A stretch of 64,000 nucleotides of DNA from positions 37,243,822 through 37,307,821 of the forward strand of contig NC_064753.1 in NCBI RefSeq assembly GCF_011397635.1, read 5' to 3'. This DNA comes from Epinephelus fuscoguttatus. Taxonomy: Eukaryota; Chordata; Actinopteri; Perciformes; Serranidae. The notes beneath the pieces were generated by a model that ran no database searches, was not told the origin of the DNA, and was given only the letters and a program-made list of their open reading frames with translations. Within the stretch, counting starts at the first letter, position 1, and each line of letters starts with the position of its first letter. The position numbers and the translations under genes are program-made. Positions 59,183-64,000 of the stretch are shown piece by piece.

Positions 59183-60322
59183 CCGTCCTTTTGATTTGAT
59201 TCAGTCTGTGGTGTGTCAAATGCCTTTGTCTCTTTTGTGCCTTATGTGTCTGTGATATGCATTCTGTGTGTCTTGTAGCTATGCACTTGCTGTAGAAAAG
59301 TGCTGCCATCTGTTTGTTACAAAGACACTGTTTGAGTCTTAGGATTGTGGCTAAGGTGGTGGCATTTAGTTATGTTAAAGCACCACTTTACACACCTTCA
59401 GAGGAGAAGATTTATACAGATATTCTAAGTGTACAGTGAGGCTACACCCAGCATCCTTTTAGCTCAGCTTAGATTAGCACAGAAGCTGGAAACAAGTGGA
59501 AGCTAGTCTCGCACTGTCCAAAGGTAACAAAATCCAAAGCTAAAAAAATAAGTAATCTGTCTTTAAAGGTTAAGTGAGCTGATCCTGGCCCCTTAGCACA
59601 TTTATTATCTGTGTAAAGCGATATAACTCTAAATGAAATGATTGCTAATCTGGACACTTTGTGCAGCGTGCTGCAGCTGGGCTGTGAGACGTGGTCCTGA
59701 GGCTTGTGTTGGTCTCGTTCCAGAGTAACCAGAGGAATGAGCCATTAGCAGGACCAGCAGCTAACACTGATGAGGGCCGACTGGCCTTTACCGAGTCAAC
59801 GCTGGAGGCACTTGTGTGCTTATCAGCTGGACCGCTGCAGAACACACACGTCTGAATGAGGCTACTGAGTAAGTGTGTGTGAATGTCTGTGTGTGTCTGT
59901 CAGCGGCTGCTTTTCGTGTGTTGGTTTTCATGTCTCGACCGCAGAAAAGCAACTTCAGGTAAATAGAGCACAGTCAGCCATCATCACAGTTTATAAGAAG
60001 GACTACTTATTTACAGTGTTGATCAAAGATATTGATAGCAATTACTCAGCTGGTCTGTGTTCAGCCACTAACCAGTCAAGTTAATTATCAAAACAAAGAC
60101 AAAAGCCAAGAAAATTTAAAAGAAAAATCCTATAAAATAAAGTCAGTGATTTTCACAAGCAGAAATATACCCACGTCACTTATACACGTGTAAATGGGTA
60201 CGTATTTATGTGTATACATATGAAGATAAAGTACTGAACAGCATAACTGTTGCACTATTTAATGGTACCAAAACCTGAACATTATTCATCTGACACATGT
60301 ACCAGGTCTGTGGAACCTTACT

Positions 60323-60756
60323 CATCCATTGGTTTGTGGACTCCAGTTTTAAAAGCATCTAGTTTGGCATTTTGGTCGTCACCATCTTGGTTTTTTGGAG
60401 CCAGAAGTGACTATATTTGGTGCTGCGGAGGAGTGAGGGGTGAAAAGCCGAGGACACTATCGCACACAGCCTGTCACTTACAGTGGCCTGCCCTTAATTA
60501 CGTGTAAGCCTTAATAAAATGTGAACAGGGGAGTTATATGAAGATTCACCCATGTACAGCTGTCATGATAGGAGTAAATAAGCTTTAGACACCAAAATTG
60601 TTTTGTACTAAGTTGTTAACATGTTTATTTCTGCTGTAAAGTTGGGAATTTTAACACGGGGGTCTATGGGGGTCAAGTGGCTGTTCGAGGAGCTGCTGTT
60701 TTTGGCACCTCCGCGTTGGCTTCATTTTCAGCCCCGGGGGTTGTCGCTAGGTTGAG
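60323..60756 (+). mobile_element. Dispersed non-coding repeat, copy 2
   Basis: It shares CCATTGGTTTGTGGACT, AAGCCGAGGACACTATC, TTTATTTCTGCTGTAAAGTT and CATTTTCAGCCCCGGGGG with 9254-9655. Confidence 0.75.
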
Positions 60757-61117
60757 TTTCAACAATTTGTTTTGCTTTGTTTGTAAGTGTTATATGTGAC
60801 AATTCGTGTACATATCTACATATTCTTCAAATCACTCAGCCAAACTTAAACTATTAACTCCACCTATGCTGCATAGATTGTGTAAATCTGTTAAGCATCA
60901 AGTGAAACAGTCAAATTGTTGAAACTAATATGCTCTTGAAATGTTACAGATCTCTCTCTCTCAAAGCAGACTCTAACTGTCCCTGCTTGACGTTTTACTG
61001 ATTCTTCCTGTTCCGAACTGTGAGTCCTTTACTTCTGCAGCCACTAATGACACGATGTTTGTGCTTTGAACCATTCAGAGCTCCTGCAGTGCTCAAGATC
61101 CTGACAGTATCAGGTAT

Positions 61118-61119
<2 letters not shown>

Positions 61120-61148
<29 letters not shown>
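61120..61148. repeat. (CA)n microsatellite
   Basis: An uninterrupted CA run of about 29 bases. Confidence 0.95.
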
Positions 61149-61151
<3 letters not shown>

Positions 61152-62394
61152 CATAAGGAAACACAATGCCGGATCAGTGCTTTCCTGTTTGGGGTTGCTA
61201 ATGACAACATGCTCATGTTTTGTATTGGAAAAAAAACAGGTCACACTCACTGTACAGGTGCATGGGATGTGTTTTTTTCTTTTTCTTTTTCTTTTTTCAG
61301 ACAGACACAGATACGTCTGTTCACCACCTGCTTGTATGCGCTCCCACAACAGAAAAAGGTGTCCCCACACAATTGGTGTATGGATATTAGCACAGGATGA
61401 ACATGTCGCATGTGACATCGTTTTATCACTCTTCGCACCGGACACTCCCTCCTCTAAACATTATTAGTTCAAACATTAAAGGTTGCTGACAGACAACATG
61501 GCTCAGAGATGCAGAAAGGTAAGACAGGTTAGGAGTGTTTTTGGTGAATCATGAACAAAAACGCCATTGAGCTCTGCAAAACCTCCGTCCAGTTGTAGAC
61601 TGTCACCAAAATCCCCTGGTGTGTATTTTATTTCCATGCAACACCTATTTTCCATTCATGGGCAGTCATGTATTTGTACGTAAATAGCCAACACATCCCT
61701 CTCTGAAATAAAATGGCTGCCAGGTCATTCTTTGCACCCTTTAAGTGCTAAAACAGCAATAATTTTCCAGACATGTTCCTTTTCAGATATTTTCTTTTAT
61801 AAGGGAAACAGCAGTGCTGTGCCAGTACGCTTTTGCTTCATCTGTTCTGGACTTCTGTAGTAGTTGCACACATTCATATTTCATATACAAGAGACAGACT
61901 TTAAAGTCTGTCAGCTTGTGTGCTCATGCTGTGGCAACAAGTCTAGGAAAAGCCCTCAGTAATAAAGTGTGTCATCCATCAGCAGCGCCATTTCACAGAG
62001 TGAACGCAACATTAACAACATATCAATACCAAGGAAATGTCACGGAAAAAGAGAAGTAAGAGACATAAGCATGTGTGACAGCTTGACTTCCTCTTCTTTT
62101 GCCTTGGCCTTTTTGTCTCCTTTTGGTGTCCAATGAGAGAGTCGCAGCAGACTCTCTGGCTGCGTTTACAAGGCTTGAGGAAAACAATGGAGCAGGTCAT
62201 TCAGCAGCAGTAAAGAGGTTTTAATAGCCTGCAGGGTTGGTGTTAAGCAAGCTTGAGAGGCCAACGGACTGGAGTGGGGAGGTGAGGGATGGTGAGCTGT
62301 GCCAGCTGGTACCAGAGCTCCACTAGCAGTGGTGGAAGAAATGTTTAGACACTTAACTAAAGTAAAAGCAGCAAAATCACACTGTAAAAATATT

Positions 62395-63608
62395 GTCTTT
62401 AAGAATACTTCACCTGCAAATTACTCACTGCATGCTGTGTTAAGTTTGTGAAGAAAACTTTTTTTTTTCTTGCATGCCTCCATGGTAAACGAAGAATCCA
62501 AAAAAGGCAATCATTCTACATTAACTGAAGTAGATTGGGACCACGTTTAAGAACAGCAAAACTATATTAAAATATTAATTTACAAACTTTCACACAACTC
62601 AAGCAGTCTAATCTAAGTCTCATTTATCCAGTTATTTGCTCAGTACTTCCTAAACACATGCAATTTCTCTAAAACATTGGGATTTAAAACACTTCCATGT
62701 AGGAGTAGCGTGCCCTTAGCATGTATGTGTGTACAAGCTCTGCTCAAGTAGAATTCTAACACACACGCGTGCCCATTGTTCCCACTCAGCCATAAGTGAG
62801 ACTGTTTGTACTTATGTGTTTCAAATCAAAATGTTTTAGCAATAATGCATGTGTTTGGGAAGTACTGGATCAAGCAGCAACCTCCAGGGCTGAAAAATGA
62901 AGCCAACACTGAAGTGCCAAAACTGCAGTGCTTTGAGTGACCACTTGAGGCAGGCTCCTGAAGCCAGTCAATCTCCAAAGACACCTGAGTTACAGTGCCC
63001 AACTTCAAAGTGGAGTTGAAATATGTTTACAGCCTGAGGCAACAAACTGTTTTGGTCCCTATGGCTAATTTATGACAACTGTACAGATGTGAATCTTTTT
63101 ATATTTCACCTGTTTACATTTTATTACGGCTTAAAGTTATGCATAATTAAGGGCTGGAGGCTTTGAGTGATAAGTGTCCTTGGCTTCTCAGTCAGATCCA
63201 CCCCTCGCTCCTCCACAGCAGCAGCCTCTCGCCCAAATATGGGGACATCTGGCTCCACAAAACCAAACTGGCAACCACAGAAATGTCGAACTTGATGCCT
63301 CACAACTGGAGTCCACAAACCAAAGGGTGACGTCATCATAGCTACATCCATTATTTTTACAGTCTATGGACTGGATAAATTAAACTTGGCTAATACTGCA
63401 CGGGTTGTGTGTCAGTTTGTCAAGTGATGTTTTGATATAGTTTAGCTGTTGTTAAACATGGTCCCTGTTTATTCAAATTCATTAAGAATGCTTACCTTTT
63501 TTGTATTCTCGGTTCACAGTGGAGACATGAGAGACAAAGTTTTCTCCACGAGTTCAATGTAACACGCAGTGAATAACTGATATACAAATGGTCTTTTTGT
63601 GGGTAAAG
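62395..63608. mobile_element. Nested TIR element with arms of about 100 bp
   Basis: The left arm (from GAATACTTCACCTGCAAATT, with GTGAAGAAAACTTTTT and GCATGCCTCCATGG) is the inverse of the right arm (63495-63608, ending CTTTTTGTGGGTAAAGTATT). TATTG flanks both sides. A third repeat (62876-63370) lies inside. Confidence 0.7.
62876..63370 (-). mobile_element. Dispersed non-coding repeat, copy 3, innermost of a nest
   Basis: Reverse copy of the family at 9254 and 60323: it starts CCTCCAGGGCTGAAAAATG and ends ATTATTTTTACAGTCTATGG. Confidence 0.8.
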
Positions 63609-64000
63609 TATTGAGTTACAAATACAAGTCCTGCATTAAAAAATGTATCTAATGTATGTAAAAGTGTAAAAGCTTTAGCAATTAAAAGTACTAAAAGTAT
63701 CAAAAGTAAAAGTATCCATGCTTTATACACATTAGTATTCAATTGATGAATCCTAATGTATAATTTTTAAAACTAATTATATGTTTTCTGAAATAACTAG
63801 TAGCTAAAGATGTCAGGTAAGTGTGAAGTAGTAAAAAGCACAATATTCTCCTGTGACTTGTTGGGGAGTACAAGTATAAAGTATATACTCAAGTACAAGG
63901 ACATTCAATTGTATTTATGTACAGTGCTTGAGTAAATGTACTTAGTTACTTTCCACCACTGTCTATAAATGGAGCTGGAGATTAGATGCATATATTTTCC

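Larger units (their letters stand above)
62326..63962. mobile_element. AGTGGTGGAAG-type element, split by nested insertions
   Basis: The left piece (62326 to about 62394) starts CAGTGGTGGAAGAAATG. The right piece (63609-63962) ends TACTTTCCACCACTG, the inverse. Joining ...AAAAATATTG to AGTTACAAATACAAGTCCTG restores the order seen at 27135-27470. A second element sits between the two pieces. Confidence 0.75.

Noticed and set aside
63491-63555. Candidate first exon of TNFAIP8L3 (minus strand, ends G before GTAAGC, phase 1)
   Set aside because: The phase fits, but the sequence is the inverted arm of a repeat matching 62400-62500. There is no ATG in frame and a stop lies just upstream.

Overview
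The window is nuclear DNA of a bony fish, most likely a spiny-rayed (percomorph) teleost. It holds intron-split vertebrate genes with GT-AG splice sites, many short interspersed repeats of types seen across fish genomes (tRNA-derived SINEs, hAT-like, TTAA-flanked and other terminal-inverted-repeat elements) and dinucleotide microsatellites. There are no bacterial operons, no CRISPR array and no intact virus.

Three protein genes can be read. (1) LYSMD2, plus strand, complete coding sequence in three exons between 11201 and 17990 (212 aa). (2) SCG3 (secretogranin III), minus strand, complete coding sequence in twelve exons between 37086 and 20964 (492 aa). It is tail-to-tail with LYSMD2, about 3 kb between stop codons. 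(3) The last coding exon of a TNFAIP8-family gene, best matching TNFAIP8L3 (TIPE3), minus strand, 51777 to 51215 (186 codons plus stop); its first exon was not found. In human these genes share the 15q21 neighbourhood, which supports the names. Here SCG3 and TNFAIP8L3 lie on the same strand, whereas I recall opposite strands in human, which suggests a local rearrangement.

Layout. 1-10.9 kb: gene-free, with a SINE, a Tc1 transposase relic, two copies of a TTAA-flanked element (one carrying a U2 snRNA-derived insert and a nested SINE) and other repeats. 10.7-18.7 kb: LYSMD2 with promoter-like sequence, a possible upstream ORF and a poly(A) signal. 18.7-20.1 kb: repeats, including an hAT-type element with a perfect 8-bp target duplication. 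20.2-37.3 kb: SCG3, with many repeats in its larger introns. 37.3-50.6 kb: gene-free and repeat-rich, including a long hairpin, a 983-bp element with 228-bp inverted repeats and a broken THAP-domain fragment, and two hAT/TIR elements. 50.6-51.8 kb: TNFAIP8L3 3' exon. 51.8-64 kb: gene-free, with a nearly palindromic 0.7-kb element, a retroelement 3' remnant, a degenerate tandem array and a three-level nest of elements at the right end.

The three genes do not form a pathway. SCG3 acts in neuroendocrine secretory granules, TNFAIP8L3 belongs to a phosphoinositide-binding family, and LYSMD2 has no established function. I found no convincing new multi-gene system. The most unusual content is in the mobile elements (U2 chimera, THAP-bearing inverted-repeat element, large palindromes, nested insertions) and in a few SCG3 splice and promoter features.
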